A DNA stretch of 64,000 nt from Rossellomorea sp. SC111 (GTDB lineage Bacteria > Bacillota > Bacilli > Bacillales > Bacillaceae_B). Position 1 is the first letter of the stretch; each line of letters starts with the position of its first letter. This document shows positions 20,718 to 30,526 of the stretch, one piece after another. The DNA is taken from positions 94,113 through 158,112 of the forward strand of contig NZ_JANIOC010000012.1 in the NCBI RefSeq assembly GCF_024733565.1, given 5' to 3'. The notes under the pieces were generated by a model. It was given only the letters and a program-made list of their open reading frames with translations. It was not told where the DNA came from and did not search any database. The translations under genes were made by a program, and so were the position numbers.

Positions 20718-21803
20718 ATGAAAAAAACGGCATCATTACTCGTATTAATCGTACTACTTTTCAGTTTGGCGGCTTGTCAGCCAAAGGTATCACAGGAGGC
20801 GGATGCAGATAGCGGGGACAAGAAGGAAGCGACTTCCGATCATCCGTTAGCCAATAAAAAAATTGCCCTTATCATGCAAATCAATCTCGGGACATTCTCC
20901 GCTCAATACATAGAAGGGGTAAAGGAACAGGTGGAAAAGTTCGGGGGGAAGGTTCAAGTGTTTACTTCGGAAGGGGATCTCGCCAAAATGTCCTCTAACC
21001 TGGACGCGGCCATCAACCAAAAGTTTGATGGCATCCTGATCGACCATGGAACGAAAGAAGCACTTCAATCAGGGGTCGAAAAGGCGAAAGAACAAAATAT
21101 TCCGGTTGTCGTATTCGATGCGGATGTGGCATCAAAAGGAGTGACGGTCCTTGAGCAGGGGGACAAACAAATGGCTGAACAAACCTTAACAAAGCTTTCA
21201 AATGAGCTTGGCGGCAAGGGTGAAATCGTAAAAATATGGGTCGCAGGCTTTGCGCCCATGGAAAGACGTCAGGCGGCATACGAAGAATTTTTAAAGGGAA
21301 ATCCGGATATTAAAGAAGTCGCGGCATTTGGAGCAGCGAGTCAGAATACAGCGCTGGATACACAGGCCCAGATGGAGGCTATCTTGAAACAATATCCAAA
21401 CAAAGGGGACATCGATGCTGTCTGGGCAGCGTGGGATGAATTTGCGAAAGGTGCCGTCCGGGCAATCGAAGCGGCTGGGAGAGATGAAATCAAAGTATAC
21501 GGAATCGACATGAGTGACGAGGATCTTCAGATCATTCAAAAAGCCGGCAGCCCATGGGTGGCATCGGCAGCTGTAGATCCGAAAGATATCGGCAGGGTCC
21601 AGGTCCGCTTCCTTTATCAAAATCTGAACGGAAAAGAAACGCCTGAAAAGGTAAAACTGGACCCTGTGTTTATTGAAAAGGCTGCTTTGCCGAAAGAATC
21701 GATTACAACGGATCAATTGAACGAGCATATTGAAGGATGGGGAGCGAGTGAGCAGGGGTATACAGATGAGCTGAAAGAGCTCGAATCTTCGTTAACAAAC
21801 TAG
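20718..21803 (+). CDS. Sugar-type ABC transporter substrate-binding lipoprotein
   Basis: Predicted membrane-anchored binding protein of a ribose/autoinducer-type importer. A signal peptide ends in the lipobox LAAC with Cys at residue 20, followed by a Ser/Asp-rich linker and a periplasmic-binding-protein-4 (RbsB-like) two-lobed fold; 361 residues. GGGAGGAGAAAAGAAAG leads to the ATG at 20718, and an in-frame ATG at 20613 is inside the riboswitch and rejected. It is the first gene after a SAM riboswitch, so the substrate is probably linked to sulfur amino-acid or SAM recycling; methylthioribose is the best guess, not shown. Confidence 0.85.
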   Translation: MKKTASLLVLIVLLFSLAACQPKVSQEADADSGDKKEATSDHPLANKKIALIMQINLGTFSAQYIEGVKEQVEKFGGKVQVFTSEGDLAKMSSNLDAAINQKFDGILIDHGTKEALQSGVEKAKEQNIPVVVFDADVASKGVTVLEQGDKQMAEQTLTKLSNELGGKGEIVKIWVAGFAPMERRQAAYEEFLKGNPDIKEVAAFGAASQNTALDTQAQMEAILKQYPNKGDIDAVWAAWDEFAKGAVRAIEAAGRDEIKVYGIDMSDEDLQIIQKAGSPWVASAAVDPKDIGRVQVRFLYQNLNGKETPEKVKLDPVFIEKAALPKESITTDQLNEHIEGWGASEQGYTDELKELESSLTN

Positions 21804-21819
21804 AAAGGGGCTGGGAGTG

Positions 21820-23355
21820 ATGGCGTCTCCACTATTGAATATGTTGGGTATCAACAAGAGCTTTTCTGGAGTGAAAGCGTTGAAAAATGCTAGATTCGAT
21901 GTACGGGAGGGAGAAGTTCATGCCCTACTGGGAGCGAATGGGGCAGGGAAAAGCACCCTGATGAAAATATTATCAGGAGCTTATGTCGGGGACAGCGGAG
22001 ACATCACCCTTCTCTCTGAAAGAAAAGTCTATGAATCTCCGAAGGAAGCCAAGGAACACGGCATTCACTGTGTCTACCAGGAAGTGGATACCGCCATCGT
22101 TCCCGAGCTCTCGGTGGCAGAAAATATCTGCCTGGATCAATTCTCTCAAAAAGGTTCCCTCTTCATCACCCAAAAAAAGCTGAAAAAAGAAGCCGAGGCG
22201 GCACTCAAAAAGATCGAAGCAGAATCGATCCCCCTGCATCAGCCCGCCGCTTCGTTAAGTCTGGCTGAAAAGCAGTTGGTCCTCATTGCCCGGAGCCTTC
22301 TCCACAAAGCAAAAATACTGATCCTGGATGAACCGACGGCACCACTTAGTTCTTCAGAAACAGAAAGGTTATTCCAGGTGATAGACGATTTAAAAGAAGA
22401 GGGAGTAGGGATCATCTTCATCTCCCACCGGTTGCCTGAAGTGTTTCAAGTTTCCGACCGCATCACGGTGATGAGAGACGGTGAGACAGTCGGAACGTAT
22501 GAAACAAATCAAACGAACTCCCACGAAATCATAGAGGCCATGCTGGGTGGGTCATTCCGGGAAGATTTCCAGAAGAGTTCGCTTGTGAAAGGTGAAATGC
22601 TGTATGAGGTGAAGGGACTGGATGATGGGAGAAAAGTGAAGGATATTCACTTATCGGTCAAGGAAGGAGAAATAGTCGGGGTGGCGGGCCTGGTCGGCGC
22701 GGGGAAAACGGAGCTGGCCAAAGCTTTATTCGGAACCTCACGCCTTGAAGGAGGAGAGTTCTTCCTCAAAGGAAGAACTCTCGAGGTTCGCTCTCCTAAG
22801 GACGCGGTTCAAAATGGATTGGTACTCGTTCCCGAAGAGAGGCGGAAAGAGGGACTCTTCATACATGAATCCGTTCAGCGCAATCTCAGCTTTCCTTCCT
22901 TGAAGAAAGTATCCAACGGGTTATGGATCAATAAGAAGAAGGAACGAAAGCTTGCTCAGGAAAAAATCCGCTCCCTTGGAATCAAGACCGCCCATGAGGA
23001 GGTTCAGGCGAACTCTTTAAGTGGGGGAAATCAGCAGAAGGTTTCCATTGGGAAGTGGCTGACAGATGAGGCTTCGATATTCTTATTTGATGAACCGACC
23101 AAAGGGGTCGACGTGGGAGCGAAAAAGGAAATCTTCTCCCTCATTCAATCCCTAGCCGAAAAAAGGAAGGGGATTCTCTACTTTTCCTGTGAGTTACAAG
23201 AAATCCTGGCGATCTCGGACCGGATTCTCGTCATGTATGATGGCCGGATCGTCAAAGAACTAACAAAAGAAGAAGCGACGCAGGAAACCATATTGTTTTA
23301 TGCTTCAGGAGGGACGGATGTGCATGACAGGCAAGATACTCGACTTACTATTTAA
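21820..23355 (+). CDS. Sugar-type ABC transporter ATPase (RbsA/MglA-like, two domains)
   Basis: Energises the importer from the cytoplasmic face. About 511 residues contain two nucleotide-binding domains: Walker A GANGAGKST near residue 37 and GLVGAGKTE near 290, Walker B LILDEPTAPLSS in the first half and IFLFDEPTKGVD in the second, with LSGGNQQK as the second-domain signature. The first domain has the degenerate signature SLAEKQ, usual in this class. AAAGGGG precedes ATG 21820; GTG 21817 is a possible alternative. It starts 16 bases after the lipoprotein and overlaps the permease gene. Confidence 0.9.
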   Translation: MASPLLNMLGINKSFSGVKALKNARFDVREGEVHALLGANGAGKSTLMKILSGAYVGDSGDITLLSERKVYESPKEAKEHGIHCVYQEVDTAIVPELSVAENICLDQFSQKGSLFITQKKLKKEAEAALKKIEAESIPLHQPAASLSLAEKQLVLIARSLLHKAKILILDEPTAPLSSSETERLFQVIDDLKEEGVGIIFISHRLPEVFQVSDRITVMRDGETVGTYETNQTNSHEIIEAMLGGSFREDFQKSSLVKGEMLYEVKGLDDGRKVKDIHLSVKEGEIVGVAGLVGAGKTELAKALFGTSRLEGGEFFLKGRTLEVRSPKDAVQNGLVLVPEERRKEGLFIHESVQRNLSFPSLKKVSNGLWINKKKERKLAQEKIRSLGIKTAHEEVQANSLSGGNQQKVSIGKWLTDEASIFLFDEPTKGVDVGAKKEIFSLIQSLAEKRKGILYFSCELQEILAISDRILVMYDGRIVKELTKEEATQETILFYASGGTDVHDRQDTRLTI

Positions 23356-24310
23356 ATACGGTGCCATCGTACTGATGGTGGTGATCCTCCTCTTTTTCAG
23401 TTTCTACAATCCCTTCTTCTTTACATACGGGAATCTGTCAGATATCCTGCGGTCGATTTCCATCGTCACACTGGTGGCCATCGGGGTTACCTTCACCCTC
23501 ATTGTCGATGGCTTCGATTTGTCTGTCGGATCGACGGTTTCCTTATCGACGGTCATAACGGCATCGTTGATGGTCTGGTATGAAGCCCCACTGTGGATCG
23601 TACTCGTCGCTCCATTACTGGTAGGGGCTGGGGTGGGGCTGTTCAACTCCTTACTGATCGTGAAACTCGGTATTCCCGACCTCCTTGCAACATTAGGGTC
23701 AATGTACATCATTTCAGGTGTTCACCGTACATATACAGAAGGTTATTCGATTTACAATCACATGCCCATGACAACCGGAGGCACGGCGCCGGGGGAATTC
23801 TCCGACACCTTCCTGTGGATCGGTCAGGGTAAATGGCTTGGCCTGCCGGTACCGGTATGGATCATGCTCGTGCTGGTCGCGATTGTTTATGTGATCATGC
23901 ATTTCACTACATGGGGGCGCATCCTGTATATGACGGGAGGAAATGAAGAAGCCTCACGCTTATCCGGGGTCCGAGTGAAGCGGGTGAAGCTGATTGCCTA
24001 TGTTTTGTCAGGCATATTCGCATCGATTGGCGGAATCCTGTTCACGGCCCGGGTCGGATCCGGTCAGATGGACGCCGGTGCCCCGCTACTGATGGAAGCC
24101 GTCGCAGCCGTATTTGTCGGCTTTTCCGTCCTCGGTGCGGGAAAACCCAATATACTCGGAACCTTCTTCGGGGCAGCCCTGATCGGGGTCCTGCTGAATG
24201 GATTGACTATGATGAACCTTCCATACTATGCATTTGAAATCATCAAAGGGAGTGTACTGGCATTAGCATTGGCCGTGACGTACATTCATGCGAAAAAGCG
24301 CAAGGCTTGA
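23318..24310 (+). CDS. Sugar-type ABC transporter permease (RbsC-like)
   Basis: Integral membrane channel of the importer, branched-chain/ribose permease family, 330 residues with about 8-10 hydrophobic segments. The conserved GFDLSVGSTVSLS and GIPDLLATLGSMYIISG segments and the family's GxGxGLFNxLL pattern are visible. AGGAGGG at 23307-23313 lies inside the ATPase gene; ATG 23318 is chosen, and ATG 23324 is also possible. It overlaps the ATPase gene by 38 bases, indicating tight coupling. No kinase or metabolic gene follows; the operon ends at a terminator, so substrate must be inferred from the riboswitch alone. Confidence 0.88.
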   Translation: MCMTGKILDLLFKYGAIVLMVVILLFFSFYNPFFFTYGNLSDILRSISIVTLVAIGVTFTLIVDGFDLSVGSTVSLSTVITASLMVWYEAPLWIVLVAPLLVGAGVGLFNSLLIVKLGIPDLLATLGSMYIISGVHRTYTEGYSIYNHMPMTTGGTAPGEFSDTFLWIGQGKWLGLPVPVWIMLVLVAIVYVIMHFTTWGRILYMTGGNEEASRLSGVRVKRVKLIAYVLSGIFASIGGILFTARVGSGQMDAGAPLLMEAVAAVFVGFSVLGAGKPNILGTFFGAALIGVLLNGLTMMNLPYYAFEIIKGSVLALALAVTYIHAKKRKA

Positions 24311-24312
24311 AA

Positions 24313-24353
24313 AAAAGAGAGGCATCCCGGTCGGATGTCTCTTAATTATTTCA
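24313..24353. terminator. Bidirectional terminator between ABC operon and ywjG
   Basis: AAGAGAGGCATCC / GGATGTCTCTT stem with a 5-nt loop. On the minus strand it is followed by T7, making it strong for ywjG; on the plus strand the tail is TTAATTATTT. Confidence 0.75.
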
Positions 24354-24357
24354 GGAA

Positions 24358-24882
24358 TTATTCCTCATACTCCTCCAACATCTCCCGGATCACAAACCCC
24401 AATGCGAAATAGAGATAAAGGGCAGCCATGCTTGACGGGAAGCTCACGCGCTCACCGATTTCATCGCCGGGGAGCATCCCTTTGATCACTTTTGTATCCA
24501 GGTGAATGTCGGCAAGGTCCAATAGGCTCTCTTCCCCTTCCACCAATCCGGACACCGCTACAAATGGCACACCTTCAGCAGAAAGCTCCTTCGCGAACGT
24601 CACTGCTTCTTCATCCGTTGAATAGCGGGTGACGATCAGCACACGATCCGCTTCAGTCAGTTCAGTGGAAGATTCATATCGTTTAGCAGAAGGAAGCGGC
24701 TCTGCACCGAACAGGGCTTCAGCAGTGACGGCTTCCATTTCCCGGTAGCCTTTTATGTAGATGCTTCCCTGTCCAATGGCTGCCTGGGCAAGGAGGCGTG
24801 CTCCGTCCTCTATTTCGAATTCCTGTTTATCATACATCCGTTTGAACAATCCCGTTAACTGTGTAGTGAACATTTTGATCAT
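24358..24882 (-). CDS. ywjG: DUF2529 protein YwjG
   Basis: Cytoplasmic protein of unknown function with a sugar-isomerase (SIS)-like fold suggested for the family. The 174 residues begin MIKMFTTQLTG, matching the B. subtilis YwjG start; DGARLLAQAAIG and ADRVLIVTRYS are recognisable. The ATG at 24882 has AAAGGAG about ten bases upstream, whereas the longer frame from 24963 has none. It is divergent from spo0F, the same arrangement as in B. subtilis. Confidence 0.85.
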   Translation of the reverse strand: MIKMFTTQLTGLFKRMYDKQEFEIEDGARLLAQAAIGQGSIYIKGYREMEAVTAEALFGAEPLPSAKRYESSTELTEADRVLIVTRYSTDEEAVTFAKELSAEGVPFVAVSGLVEGEESLLDLADIHLDTKVIKGMLPGDEIGERVSFPSSMAALYLYFALGFVIREMLEEYEE

Positions 24883-24977
24883 AGAGTTCAATCTCCTTTT
24901 ATATTCATCTTCGACATTTCTCATCATAACCCTTATTATAAAGGGGAAAAAGGTCTCTAGCAAAATCTTGAGAACAA

Positions 24978-25007
24978 GCAGGATTTTTTTACAGAAAAAG
25001 AGAATAA
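24978..25007 (+). promoter_or_regulatory. Candidate sigma-H promoter for spo0F
   Basis: GCAGGATTT (24978-24986), a 12-bp spacer and AGAGAATAA (24999-25007) match the sigma-H pattern RnAGGAwWW-N11-12-RnnGAAT fully. B. subtilis spo0F is known to have a sigma-H promoter. No convincing Spo0A box was found. Confidence 0.7.
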
Positions 25008-25075
25008 GTAATAAATATACAATTATTTACCGTCGGAATACATAATTTACTAAAATGTGAAGGGGACTGAGGTAT

Positions 25076-25438
25076 ATGAATGAGAAGATTCTGATTGTGG
25101 ACGATCAATTTGGTATTAGGATTCTATTAAATGAAGTGTTGCAAAAGGAAGGTTACCAAACATTTCAAGCTGCGAACGGCATTCAGGCTCTTGAAATCGT
25201 AGATAAGCATTCCCCTGATCTTGTTTTGCTCGATATGAAAATTCCTGGAATGGATGGAATTGAAATCCTGAAGCGGATGAAGCAGAAAGATGCGGATATC
25301 CGTGTCATTATCATGACTGCATACGGAGAACTCGACATGATTCAGGAAGCAAAGGACTTGGGAGCGCTTACCCATTTTGCGAAGCCGTTTGATATTGACG
25401 ATATCAGACAGGCCGTCAGACAGTACATTCCAGTATAA
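25076..25438 (+). CDS. spo0F: Sporulation phosphorelay response regulator Spo0F
   Basis: Single receiver domain that takes phosphate from sporulation kinases and passes it to Spo0B. The 120 residues contain the acidic pocket (VDDQ at 8-11), phospho-acceptor Asp at residue 53 ([11 protein letters not shown]), the conserved Thr (IMTAYGE) and Lys (FAKPFDI). No output domain follows, as expected. GAAGGGGACTGAGG leads to the ATG. Between ywjG and fbaA as in B. subtilis, with a sigma-H type promoter upstream. Confidence 0.95.
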   Translation: MNEKILIVDDQFGIRILLNEVLQKEGYQTFQAANGIQALEIVDKHSPDLVLLDMKIPGMDGIEILKRMKQKDADIRVIIMTAYGELDMIQEAKDLGALTHFAKPFDIDDIRQAVRQYIPV

Positions 25439-25492
25439 GGAAGTTATTTGAATAGTGAAAATAGTAGTATTTTTAACATTTCGCCTCTGCAG

Positions 25493-25584
25493 TTGGTAAA
25501 ATCAATTCTGTTTTGGTATGATACAAATGAATTTGTTAACAATGTCACAAGGTGTTATACATAACACCGCCATTTATACCAAAA
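25493..25584 (+). promoter_or_regulatory. fbaA promoter and structured leader
   Basis: TTGGTA (25493-25498), an 18-bp spacer and TATGAT (25517-25522) form a plausible sigma-A promoter. The -10 lies in the left arm of a long inverted repeat, TTTTGGTAT (25512-25520) / ATACCAAAA (25576-25584), which encloses a perfect 18-bp palindrome GGTGTTAT-AC-ATAACACC (25550-25567). Confidence 0.55.
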
Positions 25585-25618
25585 TGGTCGACTGACTGAA
25601 TAAAAGGAGGAAATAACT

Positions 25619-26476
25619 ATGCCTTTAGTTTCAATGAAAGACATGCTTATTCAAGCAAAAGAAAAAAGCTACGCGGTAGGTCAATTCAATCTGAATAACC
25701 TTGAGTTCACTCAAGCGATCCTGCAAGCGGCTGAAGAAGAAAAATCACCAGTCATCCTTGGTGTATCTGAAGGTGCTGCCCGTTACATGAGCGGCTTCAA
25801 AACAGTTGTGAAAATGGTTGAAGGTCTTATGGAAGACCTAAACATCACAGTTCCTGTTGCCATCCATTTAGATCACGGTTCAAGCTTTGACAAATGTAAA
25901 GAAGCGATCGATGCAGGATTCACTTCTGTTATGATCGATGCTTCTCACGGTCCTTTCGAGGAGAACATTGAAATCACTTCTAAAGTGGTTGAGTATGCTC
26001 ATTCTAAAGGTGTTTCTGTTGAAGCTGAGCTTGGAACAGTTGGTGGACAAGAAGATGACGTCATCGCTGACGGCGTTATCTATGCAGACCCTAAAGAATG
26101 TCAAGAACTAGTAGAACGTACTGGTATCGATACACTTGCACCTGCTTTAGGTTCCGTTCATGGTCCTTACAAAGGTGAACCAAACCTAGGATTCAAAGAA
26201 ATGGAAGAAATCGGAGCTGCTGCCGGAGTACCATTAGTACTTCACGGTGGAACTGGAATTCCTACAAAAGATATTCAAAAAGCGATTTCTTACGGAACAG
26301 CTAAAATCAATGTAAATACTGAAAATCAAATCACTTCTGCTAAAGCAGTACGCGAAGTATTAGCGGCTGACACAGAAGTATACGATCCACGTAAATACAT
26401 GGGTCCAGCTCGTGAAGCAATCAAAGCAACAGTAATCGGTAAAATGCGCGAATTCGGTTCTTCTAACCAGGCGTAA
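25619..26476 (+). CDS. fbaA: Class II fructose-1,6-bisphosphate aldolase
   Basis: Zinc-dependent cleavage of fructose-1,6-bisphosphate to dihydroxyacetone phosphate and glyceraldehyde 3-phosphate in glycolysis and the reverse in gluconeogenesis. The 285 residues equal B. subtilis FbaA. Metal and substrate motifs [34 protein letters not shown] and LHGGTGIP are all present. AAAGGAGGAAATAACT gives a very strong ribosome site. The third positions are richer in A/T than in neighbouring genes, consistent with high expression. Own promoter with a structured leader. Confidence 0.96.
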   Translation: MPLVSMKDMLIQAKEKSYAVGQFNLNNLEFTQAILQAAEEEKSPVILGVSEGAARYMSGFKTVVKMVEGLMEDLNITVPVAIHLDHGSSFDKCKEAIDAGFTSVMIDASHGPFEENIEITSKVVEYAHSKGVSVEAELGTVGGQEDDVIADGVIYADPKECQELVERTGIDTLAPALGSVHGPYKGEPNLGFKEMEEIGAAAGVPLVLHGGTGIPTKDIQKAISYGTAKINVNTENQITSAKAVREVLAADTEVYDPRKYMGPAREAIKATVIGKMREFGSSNQA

Positions 26477-26491
26477 TAGGCAGGTAATGTT

Positions 26492-26525
26492 TGGAAAGTC
26501 CCCTGTGATAGATTAGGGGCTTTCC
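26492..26525 (+). terminator. Possible terminator after fbaA
   Basis: GGAAAGTCCCCT / AGGGGCTTTCC stem, but no good T-run follows. A second stem, GGGACTG (26559-26565) / CAGTCCC (26596-26602), lies between here and tal. Confidence 0.45.
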
Positions 26526-26654
26526 TGATGTGGTAGAAAAAGAATGAAGCTGTAGGATGGGACTGGCACCGGGAGAGGTTTGATACCTTTTGGGTCAGTC
26601 CCTTCCGTTCATTAAAAGATGATTGAAAATTTTGTCGAAAATGGGGTAGAGGAA

Positions 26655-27296
26655 ATGAAATTTTTCATAGACACAGCAAACATGAGTGAAATCAAGGAAG
26701 CATTTGAATGGGGTATTCTCTCAGGAGTGACGACGAATCCGTCCCTTGTAGCAAAAGAGAAGGGTGTAACCTTTGAGGACCGATTAAAAGAAATCACGGA
26801 TCTTGTCCCTGGTTCTGTAAGCGCTGAAGTCATCGCATTGGATGCTGAAGGCATGATCAAAGAGGGCCGGGAGCTTGCGAAGATCGCTCCGAATATTACG
26901 GTGAAGCTTCCGATGACGCCGGACGGACTGACCGCTGCATCTACTTTTGCTAAAGAAGGGATCAAGACAAATGTCACGCTGATTTTCAGTGCGAACCAGG
27001 CGCTTTTAGCGGCTCGTGCTGGAGCGACGTATGTTTCGCCTTTTTTAGGAAGATTAGATGATATCGGTCATGACGGCCTGGAGCTGGTTTCCCAGATTGC
27101 CGAGATCTTTGCGATTCACGGCCTGGAAACGGAAATCATCGCGGCTTCGACCCGTCATCCGCAGCATATTACGGAAGCGGCGCTCAGAGGTGCTCATATC
27201 GCAACCGTTCCTCTTAAAGTATTGAAGCAATTATTCCAGCATCCCCTGACGGATAAAGGAATCGATGCCTTCTTGAATGACTGGAACAATCGCTGA
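26655..27296 (+). CDS. tal: Transaldolase (FSA-like short form)
   Basis: Transfers a three-carbon unit in the pentose phosphate pathway through a Schiff-base lysine. The 213 residues match the short B. subtilis Tal (YwjH). [16 protein letters not shown] at the start, [24 protein letters not shown] (Schiff-base Lys) and [11 protein letters not shown] are the family's motifs. The start at ATG 26655 agrees with the family's N-terminus; the in-frame ATG at 26619 would add 12 residues. Between fbaA and murAB as in B. subtilis. Confidence 0.93.
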   Translation: MKFFIDTANMSEIKEAFEWGILSGVTTNPSLVAKEKGVTFEDRLKEITDLVPGSVSAEVIALDAEGMIKEGRELAKIAPNITVKLPMTPDGLTAASTFAKEGIKTNVTLIFSANQALLAARAGATYVSPFLGRLDDIGHDGLELVSQIAEIFAIHGLETEIIAASTRHPQHITEAALRGAHIATVPLKVLKQLFQHPLTDKGIDAFLNDWNNR

Positions 27297-27474
27297 TTTT
27301 AGGTCAATCGGTCTAAAGGAAAAAAATTCGATTATCCTATACATGTTTTGACGAATTATGTATACACTAGTAGACAATACTTCTTAGAACGTCTTCTATT
27401 GGAAAAATAATCCTTTTTGTTTTAGATATAGGGAAGCATGCCCTAAATCGATGAACAGTGGAAGGGAGTTTAAT

Positions 27475-28758
27475 ATGGAAAAGCTAAAAATTGCAGGAGG
27501 TTATCCCCTTGAAGGCACCATTAAAGTAAGTGGGGCCAAAAACAGTGCGGTAGCCTTGATCCCGGCAACCATTCTTGCTGATTCTCCGGTCACAATCGAA
27601 GGGTTACCAGATATCTCTGATGTAAGAACCCTGAAAGATCTCTTGGAAGAGATCGGTGGTTCCGTCTCATTGGAAGATGGGGATATGAGTGTAGATCCAA
27701 GTCAAATGGTGTCCATGCCTTTACCGAGCGGGAAGGTGAAAAAGCTTCGTGCTTCCTATTATTTAATGGGTGCGATGCTCGGACGTTTCAAAAAAGCGGT
27801 CATCGGTCTGCCTGGTGGATGCCACTTGGGGCCGCGTCCGATCGATCAGCATATCAAAGGCTTCGAGGCTCTTGGAGCGGAAGTCACCAACGAACAGGGT
27901 GCGATTTATCTGCGTGCCGATGAATTGAAAGGTGCCCGCATCTATCTTGATGTCGTGAGTGTCGGTGCAACCATCAACATCATGCTTGCAGCGGTTCGCG
28001 CCAAAGGCAGAACGATCATTGAAAATGCAGCCAAAGAACCTGAAATCATTGACGTCGCCACGTTACTGAGCAATATGGGTGCGAAGATCAAAGGGGCAGG
28101 AACAGATGTGATCCGTATCGATGGAGTGGACGAGCTTCACGGCTGCCGTCACACCATCATTCCTGACCGTATTGAAGCAGGGACATTCATGATCCTTGCA
28201 GCGGCTGTAGGTAAAGGCGTACTTGTTGACAATGTCATCCCATTACATATGGAATCGGTCATCGCGAAGCTCCGTGAAATGGGCGTGCCAATTGAAACAA
28301 ACGACGATCAGATCTATATCGGCAGGGCGGACAAGCTCAAATCGGTAGATGTGAAAACACTCGTTTATCCGGGCTTCCCAACCGATCTGCAGCAGCCCTT
28401 CACCACGCTGCTGAATCGTGCAGAAGGCTCTGCCGTCGTAACGGACACGATCTATTCAGCCCGCTTCAAGCATATCGACGAGCTGAGAAGAATGAATGCC
28501 ACCATCAAAGTCGAAGGCCGTTCCGCCATCGTCAACGGTCCTGTCCAATTGCAGGGTGCCAAAGTGAAGGCAAGCGACCTCCGCGCAGGAGCCGCCCTCG
28601 TCATCGCCGGCTTAATGGCCGAAGGAATCACAGAAGTCACCGGCCTCGAACACATCGACCGCGGTTACAGCGACCTCGTCGCCAAACTCGAAGGCCTCGG
28701 CGCCACCATCTGGCGCGAAAAAATGTCCGCTGAAGAATTGGAACAGATGAAGTCGTAG
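27475..28758 (+). CDS. murAB: UDP-GlcNAc 1-carboxyvinyltransferase, second copy (MurAB/MurZ)
   Basis: First committed step of peptidoglycan synthesis: transfers enolpyruvate from PEP to UDP-GlcNAc; target of fosfomycin in this family. The 427 residues carry the active-site Cys at about 116 ([13 protein letters not shown]). It is one of two murA genes in the window (see 60588) and, by position between tal and glpX, is the B. subtilis MurAB (MurZ) counterpart. GGAAGGGAG precedes the ATG at 27475. No terminator follows; a large repeat element does. Confidence 0.94.
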   Translation: MEKLKIAGGYPLEGTIKVSGAKNSAVALIPATILADSPVTIEGLPDISDVRTLKDLLEEIGGSVSLEDGDMSVDPSQMVSMPLPSGKVKKLRASYYLMGAMLGRFKKAVIGLPGGCHLGPRPIDQHIKGFEALGAEVTNEQGAIYLRADELKGARIYLDVVSVGATINIMLAAVRAKGRTIIENAAKEPEIIDVATLLSNMGAKIKGAGTDVIRIDGVDELHGCRHTIIPDRIEAGTFMILAAAVGKGVLVDNVIPLHMESVIAKLREMGVPIETNDDQIYIGRADKLKSVDVKTLVYPGFPTDLQQPFTTLLNRAEGSAVVTDTIYSARFKHIDELRRMNATIKVEGRSAIVNGPVQLQGAKVKASDLRAGAALVIAGLMAEGITEVTGLEHIDRGYSDLVAKLEGLGATIWREKMSAEELEQMKS

Positions 28759-28821
28759 ACTTTTGAGAACATTTCAAAGATGTTTGTTCAACTTATTTTT
28801 TAGATTAAGTAATTATCTAAG

Positions 28822-29070
28822 TTGATTGAAGCGGAAGGTGCTCGACTCCTGCGGGAAACGCGTGAAATGGCGAAAAGCGGAGGCGGCTCGTTCAGCCCCG
28901 ACAAGCATAAGATGAAGGGGCCTGGAAGGCGTTCTTTGCCTTCTTGGACCTTTTAGCTTATGACCTCGAGGGGCTAGCCACCGTAGCTGGATCTTGAGAC
29001 CCCGCGGGGCATAGCCCGAGGAGGCTCAACTCACGCCCCTCGGAAAGCGAGCACCTGCAGCGGAAATCAA
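28822..29070 (+). repeat. Composite A-in-B inverted-repeat element, intact (249 bp)
   Basis: Ends are TTGATTGAAGCGGAAGGTGC and CGAGCACCTGCAGCGGAAAT-CAA, imperfect inverted repeats sharing AGGTGCTCG. The outer module (B) is split by an inner module (A) running from about GAAAAGCGGAGGCGG to GTAGCTGGA. Inside A, CATAAG/CTTATG and AAGGC/GCCTT form a long hairpin flanked by GCCCCGACAAG / CTCGAGGGGC. The rest of the 490-bp gap between murAB and glpX holds no gene. Confidence 0.9.
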
Positions 29071-29248
29071 CAACTACTCGCTTATTTGAACATTTTGTTA
29101 GCACTTTTCTACTCAAACGAACCATTATGTCCTACTTTTTTCGAAAAATAGTCTCTCAAACCGCCTTAATGTGTTACAATAAATCTGTCAATATGTTATA
29201 CAATTTAAGAATATTGTAAAACAAAAGGGATTACGGGAGGCTATATAC

Positions 29249-30211
29249 ATGGAAAGAAGTTTATCAATGGAGCTTGTTCGAGTAACTGAGGGGGCTGCCC
29301 TTGCATCGGCCCGCTGGATGGGTCGCGGAAAGAAGGATGAAGCGGATGACGCTGCAACTTCTGCCATGCGCGATGTATTCGATACCGTACCGATGAAAGG
29401 GACGGTCGTCATCGGTGAAGGGGAAATGGATGAAGCTCCAATGCTTTATATTGGTGAAAAATTAGGGACAGGCTACGGTCCACGCGTCGATGTAGCCGTC
29501 GATCCGTTGGAAGGAACGAATATCGTTGCTTCCGGAGGCTGGAATGCACTGGCGGTACTCGCGGTGGCAGACCATGGAAACCTACTGAATGCACCAGATA
29601 TGTATATGGATAAAATCGCAGTCGGACCGGAAGCGGTCGGGGAAATCGACATCAACGCTTCTGTCATCGATAACCTGAAGGCCGTTGCGAAAGCAAAGAA
29701 TAAGGATATTGAAGACGTGGTGGCGACAGTTTTGAACCGCCCCCGTCATGAACATATCATCCAACAGCTGAGAGAAGCGGGAGCCCGCATCAAGTTGATC
29801 AATGATGGAGACGTGGCAGGCGCCATGAACACGGCATTCGATCACACGGGTGTCGATATCCTGTTCGGATCCGGCGGTGCTCCAGAGGGAGTACTTGCTG
29901 CTGTTGCGTTGAAGTGCCTAGGCGGAGAAATCCAGGGGAAACTTTTGCCGCAGAACGACGCAGAGCTCAAGCGTTGCATCGGAATGGGGCTGGATGTGGA
30001 CAAGATCCTTCGAATGGAAGACCTTGTATGCGGTGACGATGCCATCTTTGCAGCAACAGGTGTAACAGACGGAGAACTGTTAAGAGGTGTTCAGCTTAAA
30101 GGGACATACGGCCTCACTCATTCAGTCGTTATGCGTGCAAAGTCCGGTACCGTCCGATTCATCGACGGGCGCCACAGTCTTCAGAAAAAGCCAAACCTGG
30201 TCATGAGATAA
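29249..30211 (+). CDS. glpX: Class II fructose-1,6-bisphosphatase
   Basis: Hydrolyses fructose-1,6-bisphosphate to fructose 6-phosphate for gluconeogenesis. The 320 residues carry the GlpX motifs: [22 protein letters not shown] (metal site) and [10 protein letters not shown] at the C-terminus. This is the GlpX type, distinct from the Fbp (class III) enzyme. CGGGAGGC lies 9 bases before the ATG. Between murAB and rho as in B. subtilis; a large repeat element separates it from murAB, so it probably has its own promoter. Confidence 0.94.
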   Translation: MERSLSMELVRVTEGAALASARWMGRGKKDEADDAATSAMRDVFDTVPMKGTVVIGEGEMDEAPMLYIGEKLGTGYGPRVDVAVDPLEGTNIVASGGWNALAVLAVADHGNLLNAPDMYMDKIAVGPEAVGEIDINASVIDNLKAVAKAKNKDIEDVVATVLNRPRHEHIIQQLREAGARIKLINDGDVAGAMNTAFDHTGVDILFGSGGAPEGVLAAVALKCLGGEIQGKLLPQNDAELKRCIGMGLDVDKILRMEDLVCGDDAIFAATGVTDGELLRGVQLKGTYGLTHSVVMRAKSGTVRFIDGRHSLQKKPNLVMR

Positions 30212-30252
30212 TAGAAACAAGCAATACAGAGAGAGAAACCAACTCCTCTTAT

Positions 30253-30312
30253 ATAAGAGTAACGGATGGGCAGGACTTCTGCCCGTCCACGCTCTTATCA
30301 CTCACTTTTTTT
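30253..30312 (+). terminator. Terminator after glpX
   Basis: ATAAGAG / CTCTTAT outer stem encloses GGATGGGCAG / CTGCCC.TCC; T7 starts seven bases after the stem. The following ~200 bp up to rho is A/T-rich leader. Confidence 0.65.
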
Positions 30313-30373
30313 CTTCATAGGGGAAAAAATGCTGCCTATCTACCAAATCTACCTTCCTTTTTTTACCCAGTCA

Positions 30374-30403
30374 TTGATTCTTAATGAAAAGTATGGTTAC
30401 AAT
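30374..30403 (+). promoter_or_regulatory. Candidate rho promoter
   Basis: TTGATT (30374-30379), 18-bp spacer, TACAAT (30398-30403). It leaves a ~115-base leader before rho that contains CTACC/GGTAG arms around a T-rich loop. Confidence 0.55.
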
Positions 30404-30526
30404 AGATAAGGTTTTTATCTTCAGCGTTTTTTCTTTATATATGCTTCAACTATTTCTTCATTTTAAGAAAATCTACCCTTCTTTTTTTATTTTAGGTAGG
30501 ACAAATTAATAAAGCGTGGTGTCATA

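Noticed and set aside
25021..25045. Possible Spo0A box upstream of spo0F (ACCGTCGGAA)
   Set aside because: Differs from TTGTCGAA at key positions; not strong enough to list.
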